This document shows, piece by piece, positions 14,953 to 24,304 of a stretch of DNA of 64,000 bases. Made by a program: the position numbers and the translations under genes. The first letter of the stretch is position 1; the number at the start of each line of letters is the position of its first letter. The stretch lies in NCBI GenBank assembly GCA_049647585.1, contig JBARXY010000014.1, positions 1 to 64,000 of the forward strand. Reading direction: 5' to 3'. Under the pieces are notes generated by a model. The model ran no database searches. It worked only from the letters and a program-made list of their open reading frames with translations, and had not been told where the DNA came from. Source of the stretch: JAGQSZ01 sp049647585 (GTDB taxonomy: Bacteria > Actinomycetota > Acidimicrobiia > Acidimicrobiales > Microtrichaceae).

Positions 14953-15834
14953 ATGAGTCCCACCTTCGGTCGGGTCGTAACAGCAATGGTCACGCCCTTC
15001 GATGAGAGGGGCGACCTCGATCTGGTGGCCGCAGCCGAACTTGCCCAGTGGTTGGTCGAGAACGGTAGCGACGGCCTGGTGCTCAGTGGCACCACCGGTG
15101 AAAGCCCGGCCCTGACCGAATCAGAGGAGCTGGTCCTGTTTCGGACAGTCCGCGAAGCGGTGTCGGTCCCGATCGTGGCCGGCACAGGGTCCAACTCGAC
15201 GGTGACCGCGGTCGAGCAGACCAAGCGCGCGAGCGAATTGGGTGTCGACGGAATTCTGACCGTCACGCCGTATTACAACCGTCCCTCCCAAGAGGGTCTC
15301 GTCGCCCACTTCACAGCTGTCGCTGCTGCGACCGAGCTTCCGGTGATGCTCTATGACATCCCTGCACGGACCGGTCGCAAGATCGACACCTCGACGATTC
15401 TGCGGCTCGCCAACGACGTTCCCAACATCGTTGCTCTCAAGGACGCTGCCGGGAATGCGCCAGAGACCGCTCGACTGATCGCTGCGCTCCCATCCGGGTT
15501 CGAGGTCTACAGCGGCGACGACCCAATGACCCTGCCACTGCTGGCAGTCGGCGCGGTCGGCGTGGTTTCGGTCTCGTCGCACTGGGTCGGCCGTCAAATG
15601 GGCGAGATGATCGGCGCCTTCTTCAAGGGTGATGTCGAAGCAGCCCGCCGAATCAACGCGGGACTGATTCCGTCGTTCGACTATGAGACATCCGTCGAGG
15701 CTCCCAACCCGATTCCCACCAAGGCGCTGCTCAAGGTGCTCGGTCTAAAGGTGGGGGAGTGTCGACCGCCGATGGGCCCTGCTCCTGCAGGACTCGAAGA
15801 CAGAGCACGAGTAGTTCTGGAAGGCCTTTCATGA
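14953..15834 (+). CDS. dapA: 4-hydroxy-tetrahydrodipicolinate synthase
   Basis: AATAGGAGTTATGA precedes the ATG. The 293-aa enzyme condenses pyruvate with aspartate semialdehyde, the first committed step to lysine and meso-DAP for cell wall. Visible marks are GTTGESPALTESEE, the catalytic tyrosine region VTPYYNRPSQEG, the motif YDIPARTG, and the Schiff-base lysine in VALKDAAGN. Length is normal. Its stop overlaps the RNase J start, as in many actinobacteria. Confidence 0.95.
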   Translation: MSPTFGRVVTAMVTPFDERGDLDLVAAAELAQWLVENGSDGLVLSGTTGESPALTESEELVLFRTVREAVSVPIVAGTGSNSTVTAVEQTKRASELGVDGILTVTPYYNRPSQEGLVAHFTAVAAATELPVMLYDIPARTGRKIDTSTILRLANDVPNIVALKDAAGNAPETARLIAALPSGFEVYSGDDPMTLPLLAVGAVGVVSVSSHWVGRQMGEMIGAFFKGDVEAARRINAGLIPSFDYETSVEAPNPIPTKALLKVLGLKVGECRPPMGPAPAGLEDRARVVLEGLS

Positions 15835-17492
15835 AAAACCCCCCTGTTCACATCACGTTCCTCGGCGGTCTGGGTGAGATCGGCCGCAACTGCGCAGTGA
15901 TCGAACTCGAAGGATCACTACTGCTGATCGACTGCGGCCTGATGTTCCCCGACACCGACATGTTGGGCATCGACCTTGTGCTGCCCGACTTCACCTGGCT
16001 GCTCGAACGCTCCGACGACATCGTCGGTTGCATCGCAACCCACGGCCACGAGGACCACATCGGTGCGCTGTCCTACCTGCTGCGGGACGCGAGTTTCCCG
16101 GTGTTCGGCACCGAGCTGACCCTTGGCCTGGCGAAGGGGCGCATCGAAGAGGCAGGACTGCTCAAGCAGACCGAGTTGGTCACCGTTGCCGACGGCGAAC
16201 GCTGGGAGATCGGCCCCTTCGACGTCGAGTTCATACCCGCGACGCACTCCGTGCCTCAAGGTGTGGCGACCGCGATCCACACGCCCCAGGGGACCATCCT
16301 CCACACCGGAGACTTCAAGATCGACCTGACGCCGGTTGATGGCCGACTCACCAACCTGGCGCGCATCGGCGCCCTGGCCGATGGTGACGGCATCCGGCTA
16401 CTACTGGCCGACTCCACCAATGCCGACCAGGCGGGTCACTCGCGTTCCGAGTCCACTGTCGGTAAGGTCCTCTACACCTTGATGCACGAGCAGCAGGGTC
16501 GACGGGTCATAGTCGCCTGTTTCGCGAGCCACATCCACCGGATCCAACAGCTCGCGGACGCAGCAATCGAGTTCGGACGGGTCATTGCACCGCTCGGTCG
16601 TTCGATGAAGCGCAACATCTCGATGGCACGGGAACTGGGCCTGCTCAATATCCCGGATTCGGCGATCATCGATGTCGAAAATGTCGACAAGCATGCACCC
16701 GGCAAGGTGCTGGTGATTTCCACCGGTTCCCAGGGCGAGCCGATGTCGGCCCTGACTCTGTTGGCGGCCAACGAGAACCGCTGGTTGACGATCACCCCCG
16801 ACGACACGGTCATCCTGTCCTCGCATCCGATCCCGGGTAACGAGGATGCCGTGACGAAGGTGATCGACAACCTGTTCCGTCAGGGCGCAGAAGTCATCCA
16901 CTCGGGTCTGTCCGATGTCCACGCCACCGGCCATGCGAAGGCCGAAGAACTCAAGCTGTACCACTCGATCGCGAAGCCCGAATACTTCGTCCCGGTTCAC
17001 GGCGAGTACCACCACCTGGTCGCCCACAGCCGTCTGGCCAAGACGATGGGCACCGCTCCCGAGAACATTCTGATCGCCGAGGATGGCGACCGGCTCGTGC
17101 TCGACGACAAGGGTCTGCGGGCCGTCGGGCGGGTCCCGTCCGAGTACATCTACGTCCACGGAACCGTTGGCGACATCGGTACAGGGGTGCTGCGTGACCG
17201 CAGAACCTTGGCTGATGACGGAGTCGTCGTCATCACCGTCTGTGTTGATCGGGGCGAGCGTCGCATCGTCTCGGGGCCGAAGGTGTCCAGCCGCGGTTGG
17301 ATCCACGAGCAGGAGGCCGGCGATGTTCTCAAGACCCTGGTCGACCGCGTGACGGCAGCAGTCGACAAGTCACTGGGTGATAACGCCGAACGTCAAGCAA
17401 TCGAGAAGGCCGTCCGCCGTGCTGCCGGTAGTTACGTATCGGAGTCGACCAGACGTAGGCCGATGATCGTGCCAGTGGTTCTCGAGTCCTGA
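15831..17492 (+). CDS. rnj: ribonuclease J
   Basis: The ATG overlaps the dapA stop (ATGA). The 553-aa protein begins with the beta-lactamase strand ITFLGGLGEIGRNCAV. It carries the zinc motif THGHEDHIGAL, a second motif LHTGDFKIDLTPVDG, the beta-CASP region (STVGKVLYTL; FASHIHRIQQ), and PVHGEYHHLVAHSRLAK with late histidines. RNase J has 5'-3' exonuclease and endonuclease activity in mRNA and rRNA processing. Length is standard. Confidence 0.95.
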   Translation: MKNPPVHITFLGGLGEIGRNCAVIELEGSLLLIDCGLMFPDTDMLGIDLVLPDFTWLLERSDDIVGCIATHGHEDHIGALSYLLRDASFPVFGTELTLGLAKGRIEEAGLLKQTELVTVADGERWEIGPFDVEFIPATHSVPQGVATAIHTPQGTILHTGDFKIDLTPVDGRLTNLARIGALADGDGIRLLLADSTNADQAGHSRSESTVGKVLYTLMHEQQGRRVIVACFASHIHRIQQLADAAIEFGRVIAPLGRSMKRNISMARELGLLNIPDSAIIDVENVDKHAPGKVLVISTGSQGEPMSALTLLAANENRWLTITPDDTVILSSHPIPGNEDAVTKVIDNLFRQGAEVIHSGLSDVHATGHAKAEELKLYHSIAKPEYFVPVHGEYHHLVAHSRLAKTMGTAPENILIAEDGDRLVLDDKGLRAVGRVPSEYIYVHGTVGDIGTGVLRDRRTLADDGVVVITVCVDRGERRIVSGPKVSSRGWIHEQEAGDVLKTLVDRVTAAVDKSLGDNAERQAIEKAVRRAAGSYVSESTRRRPMIVPVVLES

Positions 17493-17581
17493 CCGATCAG
17501 TGGCCGAAGGGCTCGGAGGGCTCTCACGTGAGGGTCGGGGATCAAAAACTTCTTGCCGAAGTGAATCTTGGACGGGAGGGC

Positions 17582-17830
17582 ATGTCGACATTCGCGAGTC
17601 CACAGGATCTAGCGGCCAGAGCCTCGAGACAGGTCTGGAAGCTGCTGACGGGCACACTGTTGCCTGAACTGGCAGTGACGGCTGACGGCGAGGACTACGT
17701 GGCGAATAGCCCAAACCCGTCGAGCCATCACACCGTCTACCCGACTCGGAGAATGAGCTACGCGGACCTGCGGTCTAGCTACCAAGGGTTGGGATGGATT
17801 CATATTGGTCACACCAGGGAGTACGGATGA
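17582..17830 (+). CDS. hypothetical protein, about 82 aa
   Basis: GGGAGG lies just before the ATG at 17582, and the stop overlaps the ATG of the next gene (ATGA), which argues for a real coupled gene. The product (MSTFASPQDLAARASRQVWK at the start, SYADLRSSYQGLGWIHIGH near the end) has no membrane segment and no family I recognise. A GTG at 17528 would add 18 residues. Codon usage is moderately GC-biased at third positions, less so than rnj. Confidence 0.45.
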   Translation: MSTFASPQDLAARASRQVWKLLTGTLLPELAVTADGEDYVANSPNPSSHHTVYPTRRMSYADLRSSYQGLGWIHIGHTREYG

Positions 17831-18363
17831 GCACCGACCCCCCGGCTCGGCGAAGCGAAGTACCTGACTCAGTTGAGGCACTGAACGCTGCAACCCGCGC
17901 GTACAACGACGCAGTCATGGCATTTGGAAACGAACCTGACCATCGAGAGCTGATGCGGCAGCGACTCCGGGCATTCTCATCGGTTCCGTTGATGCTCATG
18001 GCTTCCAGACCGTACCGTCACGCGTTGGGGTTCTTTCCTGAACTGGTGTTGAACCTCTGCCAGGGCCGGGCTGCGAGCATCGAACTGGCCCGCAACATCA
18101 TCCGGACCTTGCCGAAGTCTGAGGTGGAGAGTCGGGTGGTTACCGATCTCGAGTCCCTGGTTGAGGGTATGAGTGCAGATGAGGTGGCCCAGTTGTCAGA
18201 TCTGTTGATCGAGCTGGGTCTGTCAGCGGCGGTGGATCGCGTTCGCTCGTACGCGGCTGACCAGTCGGAGGAGGAAATGCATCAGCTTGCTGAGGACATG
18301 GAGGGGGTTGAGCGATCTTGGCGATGGCGGCTCAGCCGCACTGAGCGGATCGAACGCCGATGA
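17827..18363 (+). CDS. hypothetical helical protein, 178 aa
   Basis: The ATG at 17827 follows AGGGAGTACGG and overlaps the previous stop. The protein is mostly helical and charged: EALNAATRAYNDAVMAFGNE, LCQGRAASIELARNIIRTLP, and a Glu-rich end (SEEEMHQLAEDMEGVERSW). No signal peptide or transmembrane segment is seen and I do not recognise a domain. It and its small partner fill the gap between rnj and ftsK, which are often adjacent or near each other in actinobacteria. Confidence 0.6.
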   Translation: MSTDPPARRSEVPDSVEALNAATRAYNDAVMAFGNEPDHRELMRQRLRAFSSVPLMLMASRPYRHALGFFPELVLNLCQGRAASIELARNIIRTLPKSEVESRVVTDLESLVEGMSADEVAQLSDLLIELGLSAAVDRVRSYAADQSEEEMHQLAEDMEGVERSWRWRLSRTERIERR

Positions 18364-18567
18364 GAACGATCCACAGACTGCTGGTTGGTGTGCCCCGAGG
18401 ATTCCGGGCAGGGGACTGGTTGCAGGATCTGATGACAATTTGAGGTGCCGTGAGGTGGTCCGCATTTTCAGGCTGGGACATTGGGCCGGCCTCAGGTGCT
18501 GTCGGCCTGGGTCGACGCAGAGTAACTCCCACCTATTGTCACTGGTCCTTAGTACGCTCGGATAACC

Positions 18568-21051
18568 GTGGTGACACGACAGAAGTCCAGAAACGCATCC
18601 TCACGCTCGAAGGCGCCCAGTTCCAAGGGCAGGTCTTCTGGAACCCGATCTTCAGCTTCGTCGCGTTCCCGCTCCAAGGCTTCCGCTGAAGAATCATCGT
18701 CCGGAGCCCTTTCACGGCTGGGTGGAACACTCAGGCTGGTGTTCGACGGTCGCGGGCACGACGTCTGGGGGATGCTCTGCCTGATCCTCGCGGTCCTCAT
18801 CGGGGCGAGTGTCTACAGTGGCGCGACCGGTGGGCCCTCGTCGTGGCCGGACACGCTCACGGGCAGCCTCGTCGGGGTGCTTCGAGTATTGGTTCCGCCG
18901 GTCCTCGTGCTGGCCGGTGTGCTGTTGATACGAGGTCCGCGCGAAGTCGAGATCGACCTGTCGGAGGGCATCGAGGAGGACGAATACCACGCCTCGACGC
19001 CTTCCACCGGAGTGCGAACGGTCGGGATTCTGTTGGCCGTCGTTGTCGTAGCCGGTGTCCTCGACGTACTTCTCGCCGAGGACAAGACGATCACCTCAGA
19101 CGGCTACGACGCGTACGCCGGCGCCGGCGGCATGCTAGGGGCAGGTGTCGGTGGACTGGGACTTCTGGTCGGTCGCTGGACCACCCTGGCAGTGTTGGTG
19201 TTGTTCGGCATTTTTGCCCTCAGCCTGATCACCGGATGGTCGCTGCGCCTGATGGGCCAGACGATCGCATCGGGATTGGCGCCACTCGTTCGGTCGTTCC
19301 TCTCATGGTTCAGCGGACTCTTCCGGGTCGGCGATCTCGCGGACGAGATATCCAACGATGAAACGGAACTGTCAGCCGAGTCCGAGGTCGAACTCTTCGA
19401 CCAGGATGCCGGTCTCCCAGCGCCGAAGAAGTCGCGCAAGAAGGCGAAGAAGCCTGACGAGTTGGCCGTCGTTGTTGCAGGCAACAATTCCGGCGATTCG
19501 GGTGAGCCACACGACCCCGAGCAGTTGCAGATCGGTCTGGGACCCGCCGGAGAAGGCTCTGTCTGGCGGTTACCACCGCTCAAGCTCCTTGCCCTGTCGG
19601 GCAAACGTGACGTGGACGAAGCCGCAGTCGCTGCTCGTGGTCGACAGCTCGAAGGTGCCCTGGCTGAACACGGCGTCGAAACACGTCTGGTCGGCATGGT
19701 CGTCGGACCCACGGTCACCCGCTACGAGTTGGAGCTCGGCGTTGGCGTAAAGGTCGCACGGGTCACCAGCCTCAACAAGGACATCGCCTACGCCATGGCC
19801 TCCCCCGATGTCCGAATCCTCGCTCCGATCCCCGGTCGCCAGGCGATAGGCATCGAAGTCCCGAACCACGACCGCCAGATCGTGCACCTGGGCGACATCC
19901 TCACCTCGGGTGAGGCGCACCGGGCGACCCATCCACTCGAGGTCGGCGTCGGTCGGGACATCTCGGGCACATCGGTCATGTTGAACCTGGCGAAGATGCC
20001 CCACCTGCTCATCGCCGGCCAGACCGGTGCCGGCAAGTCGTCGTGCATCAACTCGGTAATCACGTCGCTGCTCATGAGGACCACGCCCGAACAGGTCCGG
20101 ATGATCCTCATCGACCCCAAGCAGGTCGAACTCACCCAGTACAACCGGATTCCGCACCTGCTCACCCAGGTCGTCACCAACCCCAAGAAGGCCGCGAACG
20201 CCCTCAACTGGGCCGTGCTCGAGATGGAGCGGCGCTACGACCTGCTCTCCGAGGTCGGCGTGCGTGACATCACCGGCTACAACGCATCGTTCGACCGGGG
20301 AGATCTGGTCGCGCAACTCGGCGAAGACCGCGAGTTCAAACGGATGCCGTTCATCCTGGTCGTGGTCGACGAACTCGCGGACCTGATGATGGTCGCCTCA
20401 CGCGACGTCGAGGAGTCGATCACCCGCATCGCCGCCAAGGCCCGTGCGGTTGGAATCCACCTGGTGATCGCCACCCAGCGGCCCTCGGTGAACGTCATCA
20501 CCGGTGTCATCAAGGCCAACATTCCAGCCCGTCTGGCGTTCTCGGTGGCTTCGGCGACCGACTCGAAGGTCGTGCTCGACCAGGTCGGAGCGGAGCGACT
20601 CGTCGGCCAAGGCGACATGTTGTTGCTCAGCGGATCGTCCTCCGCGCAGCGAATCCAGGGCGCCTGGGTGGACGAGGCTGAGGTGTCCAACATCGTCGCC
20701 CAGTGGCGCAGGCAGGCACCGACAGCCGAGGAGACCTTTGTCGAGGGCGTTGCAGGTGATGAGAACACCATCGCCATGTCCGGTCACGCTCCGGGTGGTG
20801 GAGGCGGCGCCGGGGGCGGCGATGATGACGACGAACTGGTCAAGCAGGCTCTGGAATTGGTTGTTCGCAGCGGCCTGGGTTCCACATCGATGCTCCAGCG
20901 CAAGCTCAAGGTCGGTTTCGCCCGGGCTGGACGTTTGATGGACCTGCTCGAACAGCGTGGGGTGGTCGGGCCATCCGAAGGGTCCAAGGCCCGCACGGTC
21001 ATGATGACCCCCGACGAACTCGACGACATGATCGAGCGCGGCGACCTTTAA
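18568..21051 (+). CDS. ftsK: DNA translocase FtsK/SpoIIIE
   Basis: Tandem GTG codons stand at 18568. The 827-aa protein has a basic Ser/Arg-rich N-tail, four membrane helices at about 65-230 (including VLRVLVPPVLVLAGVLLI and TVGILLAVVVVAGVLDVLL), and an acidic linker. The RecA-like motor contains Walker A IAGQTGAGKSS and Walker B FILVVVDELADLMM, and there is a C-terminal gamma winged helix (LVVRSGLGSTSMLQRKLKVG). It pumps chromosomal DNA through the septum. A Gly/Asp-rich hinge (GGGGGAGGGDDDDE) precedes the gamma domain. Confidence 0.95.
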   Translation: MVTRQKSRNASSRSKAPSSKGRSSGTRSSASSRSRSKASAEESSSGALSRLGGTLRLVFDGRGHDVWGMLCLILAVLIGASVYSGATGGPSSWPDTLTGSLVGVLRVLVPPVLVLAGVLLIRGPREVEIDLSEGIEEDEYHASTPSTGVRTVGILLAVVVVAGVLDVLLAEDKTITSDGYDAYAGAGGMLGAGVGGLGLLVGRWTTLAVLVLFGIFALSLITGWSLRLMGQTIASGLAPLVRSFLSWFSGLFRVGDLADEISNDETELSAESEVELFDQDAGLPAPKKSRKKAKKPDELAVVVAGNNSGDSGEPHDPEQLQIGLGPAGEGSVWRLPPLKLLALSGKRDVDEAAVAARGRQLEGALAEHGVETRLVGMVVGPTVTRYELELGVGVKVARVTSLNKDIAYAMASPDVRILAPIPGRQAIGIEVPNHDRQIVHLGDILTSGEAHRATHPLEVGVGRDISGTSVMLNLAKMPHLLIAGQTGAGKSSCINSVITSLLMRTTPEQVRMILIDPKQVELTQYNRIPHLLTQVVTNPKKAANALNWAVLEMERRYDLLSEVGVRDITGYNASFDRGDLVAQLGEDREFKRMPFILVVVDELADLMMVASRDVEESITRIAAKARAVGIHLVIATQRPSVNVITGVIKANIPARLAFSVASATDSKVVLDQVGAERLVGQGDMLLLSGSSSAQRIQGAWVDEAEVSNIVAQWRRQAPTAEETFVEGVAGDENTIAMSGHAPGGGGGAGGGDDDDELVKQALELVVRSGLGSTSMLQRKLKVGFARAGRLMDLLEQRGVVGPSEGSKARTVMMTPDELDDMIERGDL

Positions 21052-21076
21052 ATGCGAGAGAAAACGGGAGAGAGCC

Positions 21077-21997
21077 TTGACTGAGTTTGTGACACTCGCC
21101 GAGGGGCTCAAGTTTCCCGAAGGGCCTGTGGCCTTCGACGACGGATCGGTCATGGTCGTCGAAATCGCGGGCGAGCGTCTGACTCGGGTCGACGCCGACG
21201 GTTCTACAGAGGTCGTAGCATCGATTCCCGGGGGTCCCAACGGCGCCGCTGTTGGACCTGACGGCTGGATCTGGATCACAAACAACGGCGGCTGCTTCGA
21301 ATACATCGACCTGGGCGGGATGTTGATTCCCGGGGGAGTCCCGATGGGTTGGACCGGCGGCAGCATCCAACGCGTGAACCCCGCGGACGGAACCGTCGAA
21401 ACCGTCTACACCGAGTGCGACGGATGGCCGCTCCGGGCACCCAACGACCTGGTCTTCGATTCGACCGGCGGATTTTGGTTCACCGATCACGGTGTTCGGC
21501 TTGAGCGGAGCTCGGACCGGACAGGCGTCTTCTACGCCTCCGTCGACGGCACTTCTATCACTGAAGCGATCTTCCCACTCGATGCCCCCAACGGGGTTGG
21601 ACTGTCGCCAGCCGGCGACACGCTCTATGTCGCCGAGACTCACACAGGTCGGGTCTGGCAGTGGAACGTTCCGGAGCCCGGCAAGGCCGTAGGCGGCGGG
21701 CTTCTCGCGCCGCATGGCGACCTGCTTGTAGGGCTGCCCGGGCATCAACTCCTGGACTCGCTCGCGGTCGACTCAGAGGGCTACGTCTGCGTCGGGACGA
21801 TCGTCAACGGCGGAATCACCGTTATCTCGCCGAGCGGTGACTCGGTCGAGCACATCGCGGTCGAAGATGTGCTGGTGACGAACATCGCCTTCGGTGGGCC
21901 CGAAATGAAGACCGCCTACATCACATCCTCGGGAACAGGGCGACTGCTGGCGATGGAATGGCCACGCCCAGGTCTCCGCCTGCCTAACCAAGCCTGA
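21077..21997 (+). CDS. SMP-30/gluconolactonase/LRE-like hydrolase
   Basis: A TTG start follows GGGAGAGAGC. The 306-aa protein is a six-bladed beta-propeller of the SMP-30 family. The metal ligands are recognisable: Glu in KFPEGPVAF, Asn in PNDLVFD, and Asp in LDSLAVDSEG. Repeats such as GLSPAGDTLYVAETHTGRVW fit propeller blades. Family members hydrolyse lactones using a divalent cation. The substrate is unknown. It is probably a single-gene unit, followed by the perfect hairpin at 22077. Confidence 0.82.
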   Translation: MTEFVTLAEGLKFPEGPVAFDDGSVMVVEIAGERLTRVDADGSTEVVASIPGGPNGAAVGPDGWIWITNNGGCFEYIDLGGMLIPGGVPMGWTGGSIQRVNPADGTVETVYTECDGWPLRAPNDLVFDSTGGFWFTDHGVRLERSSDRTGVFYASVDGTSITEAIFPLDAPNGVGLSPAGDTLYVAETHTGRVWQWNVPEPGKAVGGGLLAPHGDLLVGLPGHQLLDSLAVDSEGYVCVGTIVNGGITVISPSGDSVEHIAVEDVLVTNIAFGGPEMKTAYITSSGTGRLLAMEWPRPGLRLPNQA

Positions 21998-22076
21998 CCG
22001 CAGAGCCCCATCGCCAAGTCTTTCGGCGGCCCAGAAGGTCCAAATCGCCCAGCGGCTCGGAAGGAACGGGGAAGTA

Positions 22077-22111
22077 TGATTGGAATGGTCGTCATTCGAC
22101 CATTCCAATCA
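22077..22111. terminator. perfect 15-bp hairpin after the SMP-30 gene
   Basis: TGATTGGAATGGTCG (22077-22091) pairs perfectly with 22097-22111 around the loop TCATT. It lies 80 bases after the SMP-30 stop and 150 before rimO. No T-tract follows, so it may be a factor-dependent terminator or an mRNA 3'-end stabiliser. Short direct repeats (GGGTCGCTC, GCTCACAGGG) follow at about 22170-22235. Confidence 0.4.
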
Positions 22112-22260
22112 CACTTCGGACATCGATCAGCCAGAACTGGGCGAATCCGCTCGCAGTGCCCGTTACAGAACTGGTCCGGGTCGCTCGCTGGGCGGTGTGG
22201 CTCACAGGGCCCGGGTCGCTCACAGGGCCGTGGCGGTTACTCATCTAGAGTGGGATTCCA

Positions 22261-23625
22261 GTGCCACGTTCCTTCTGGGTCGAGACTCTCGGCTGTCCCA
22301 AGAACCAAGTTGATTCAGACAAGCTGACGGGAGCGATGCTGACCGACGGCATGATTGTCGCGGACTCCGCCGAGGATGCGGACCTGGTCGTCGTCAACAC
22401 CTGCGCCTTCATCGAGGAGGCACGGGAAGAGAGCGTCGCCACGATCCTCGCCCTGGACGAGACCCGCTCCGGGCAGTCACGGCTCGTGGTGACCGGGTGC
22501 ATGGCCGAACGCTACGGCGATGAACTCGCCGCGGCGCTACCCGAGGTTGATCAGGTTGTCGGCTTCGGCGCTCCGGGCGCGGTCGGAAGGGCAGGAGCCG
22601 TCGACACGCGCGGAGCCGCTGGAGTTCCAGTAACGATCGGTTCCAAGCCGACCCAGGGCAAAGCTCAGAGCGACACAGCTGCCATGCCGGCGATGGACCT
22701 ACTCAACATGGCCAGGCCCGCATCGCTGCTCCCCTGGGCCTATGTGAAGGTCGCCGAGGGGTGCGACAAGTCGTGTGGGTTCTGTGCAATTCCGTCGTTC
22801 CGGGGCCCTCAGCGCTCCCGCAGTGTCGAGTCGATACTGGACGAGGTCGACCAGCTCGACGTGAACGAGATCGTCCTCATCGCCCAGGACTTGGCCGCAT
22901 ACGGGCGGGATCAAGGTGTTGGGCAGAAGTCGATAGTCAAGCTCGTCGAGGCGGTCGCCGAGCGTGCTGACTGGGTCAGGCTCCTATACCTGTATCCATC
23001 GGAGCTGACCGACGATCTGATCGGCCTGATGGGCAGAGGGCCGGTCCCGTATTTCGACCTGTCGCTCCAGCACGTCTCGGCCCCGCTCGTCCGGCGGATG
23101 CGGCGCTGGGGCAACGGCGAGAAGTATCTGGAGCGGATCGAGCGGATCCGCCAGATGCGCCCGGATGCGACTTTCCGGTCCAACTTCATCGTCGGATACC
23201 CGGGTGAGACCGAGGCCGATCATGACGAACTGCTCGAGTTCGTCGAAGCAGCACAGCTCGATTGGTGTGGATTCTTCTCGTATTCCCAGGAGGCCGGCAC
23301 CTACGCGGCGGATCTGGATGGTCAGGTCGATCCTGCTCTCATGGCAGACCGTCTCGCCGAGCTGCGAGAGATGCAGGACGAGATCACCGCTCGCCGCCGT
23401 GACGAACTGATCGGCACCCGGACCAGGGTTCTGGTCGATTCACCCGGGGTTGCCAGGTCGCACCGTGAGGCTCCCGAGATCGACGGCATCATCAACGTGC
23501 CGACCGATCTTCGCGTCGGCCAGTTCCACGAGGTGCTCATCACAGGCGCCGAGGGACCCGACCTGTTCGCCGAGGCCTTGGTGAGCGGGTCCGGGGATAG
23601 CCGTGAATCGAGTGGCGGTGACTGA
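22261..23625 (+). CDS. rimO: ribosomal protein S12 methylthiotransferase RimO
   Basis: A GTG start is preceded by a TAGAGT-like -10 box (ATCTAGAGTGGGA), so the leader is very short. The 454-aa radical-SAM protein has the N-terminal methylthiotransferase domain (LGCPKNQVDSDKLTG; VVNTCAFIEEAREES), the cluster motif CDKSCGFCAIPSFRG, and a C-terminal TRAM-like domain. RimO adds a methylthio group to an aspartate of ribosomal protein S12. Its 3' end overlaps pgsA by 23 bases. Confidence 0.93.
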   Translation: MPRSFWVETLGCPKNQVDSDKLTGAMLTDGMIVADSAEDADLVVVNTCAFIEEAREESVATILALDETRSGQSRLVVTGCMAERYGDELAAALPEVDQVVGFGAPGAVGRAGAVDTRGAAGVPVTIGSKPTQGKAQSDTAAMPAMDLLNMARPASLLPWAYVKVAEGCDKSCGFCAIPSFRGPQRSRSVESILDEVDQLDVNEIVLIAQDLAAYGRDQGVGQKSIVKLVEAVAERADWVRLLYLYPSELTDDLIGLMGRGPVPYFDLSLQHVSAPLVRRMRRWGNGEKYLERIERIRQMRPDATFRSNFIVGYPGETEADHDELLEFVEAAQLDWCGFFSYSQEAGTYAADLDGQVDPALMADRLAELREMQDEITARRRDELIGTRTRVLVDSPGVARSHREAPEIDGIINVPTDLRVGQFHEVLITGAEGPDLFAEALVSGSGDSRESSGGD

Positions 23626-24193
23626 TCTGGATTCGCAGAGGACATTCGGTCCCGGCGCAATTCTCACTCCAGCCAACGCAGTCACGATCGCCCGCCTCCT
23701 CCTGGCGCCGCTTGCGTTTGCAATGATCCTCGACAGGGAGTCCTCGTGGCTCCTGGTTCTGCTGTGGTTCGTCCTTACGACGACCGACAGCTTGGACGGT
23801 TACCTCGCCCGAAAGCATGGGACGACCCGATCCGGAGCCTTCCTGGATCCATTGGCAGACAAGGTCCTTGCCCTCGGAGGTCTATGGGCGGTCGTCATTG
23901 CCGGCCGTTTCTGGTGGGTACCAGTTGCACTCATCACGCTTCGCGAGGCGCTCATCTCGGTCTTCCGTTATTTCTGGAGCAGGCGTGGGCTGGCCGTTCA
24001 GGCGTCGAAGATCGCGAAGCTCAAGACGTTCCTGCAGTTTGGCGCGGTGGGCTGGTTCGTCCTTCCGGCGACCACCGACATTCCCGAATTGGCTGACTCC
24101 TTCCTGTGGCTGGCGGTGGCCGTCGCTTGGATCAGCGGCGCCCAGTACGTGACCGCCGGGTCGCGAGCCACATCCACGATGTCGCGCGACTGA
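23603..24193 (+). CDS. pgsA: CDP-diacylglycerol--glycerol-3-phosphate 3-phosphatidyltransferase
   Basis: A GTG start lies inside the end of rimO. The 196-aa membrane protein carries the full CDP-alcohol phosphatidyltransferase signature in TTDSLDGYLARKHGTTRSGA followed by FLDPLADKVLA, preceded by LTPANAVTIARLLLAPLAF. Four or more helices follow. It makes phosphatidylglycerol phosphate at the inner membrane. The order ftsK-pgsA-cinA is typical of actinobacteria. Confidence 0.92.
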   Translation: MNRVAVTDLDSQRTFGPGAILTPANAVTIARLLLAPLAFAMILDRESSWLLVLLWFVLTTTDSLDGYLARKHGTTRSGAFLDPLADKVLALGGLWAVVIAGRFWWVPVALITLREALISVFRYFWSRRGLAVQASKIAKLKTFLQFGAVGWFVLPATTDIPELADSFLWLAVAVAWISGAQYVTAGSRATSTMSRD

Positions 24194-24304
24194 ACTCGGG
24201 CCCCCAACTCCAGCGGTGACGATCTGGCGCTTTGACCTGCTTCGGTGACTCCCCCAGAGTGCGTCGGCGATGCGTTCACCAAGAGAAGCGCAGGGTGGCC
24301 AGAA

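Noticed and set aside
17523..17532. CTCACGTGAG palindrome as a regulatory box
   Set aside because: Such a 10-bp palindrome is expected by chance in GC-rich DNA, and it has no promoter-like context.
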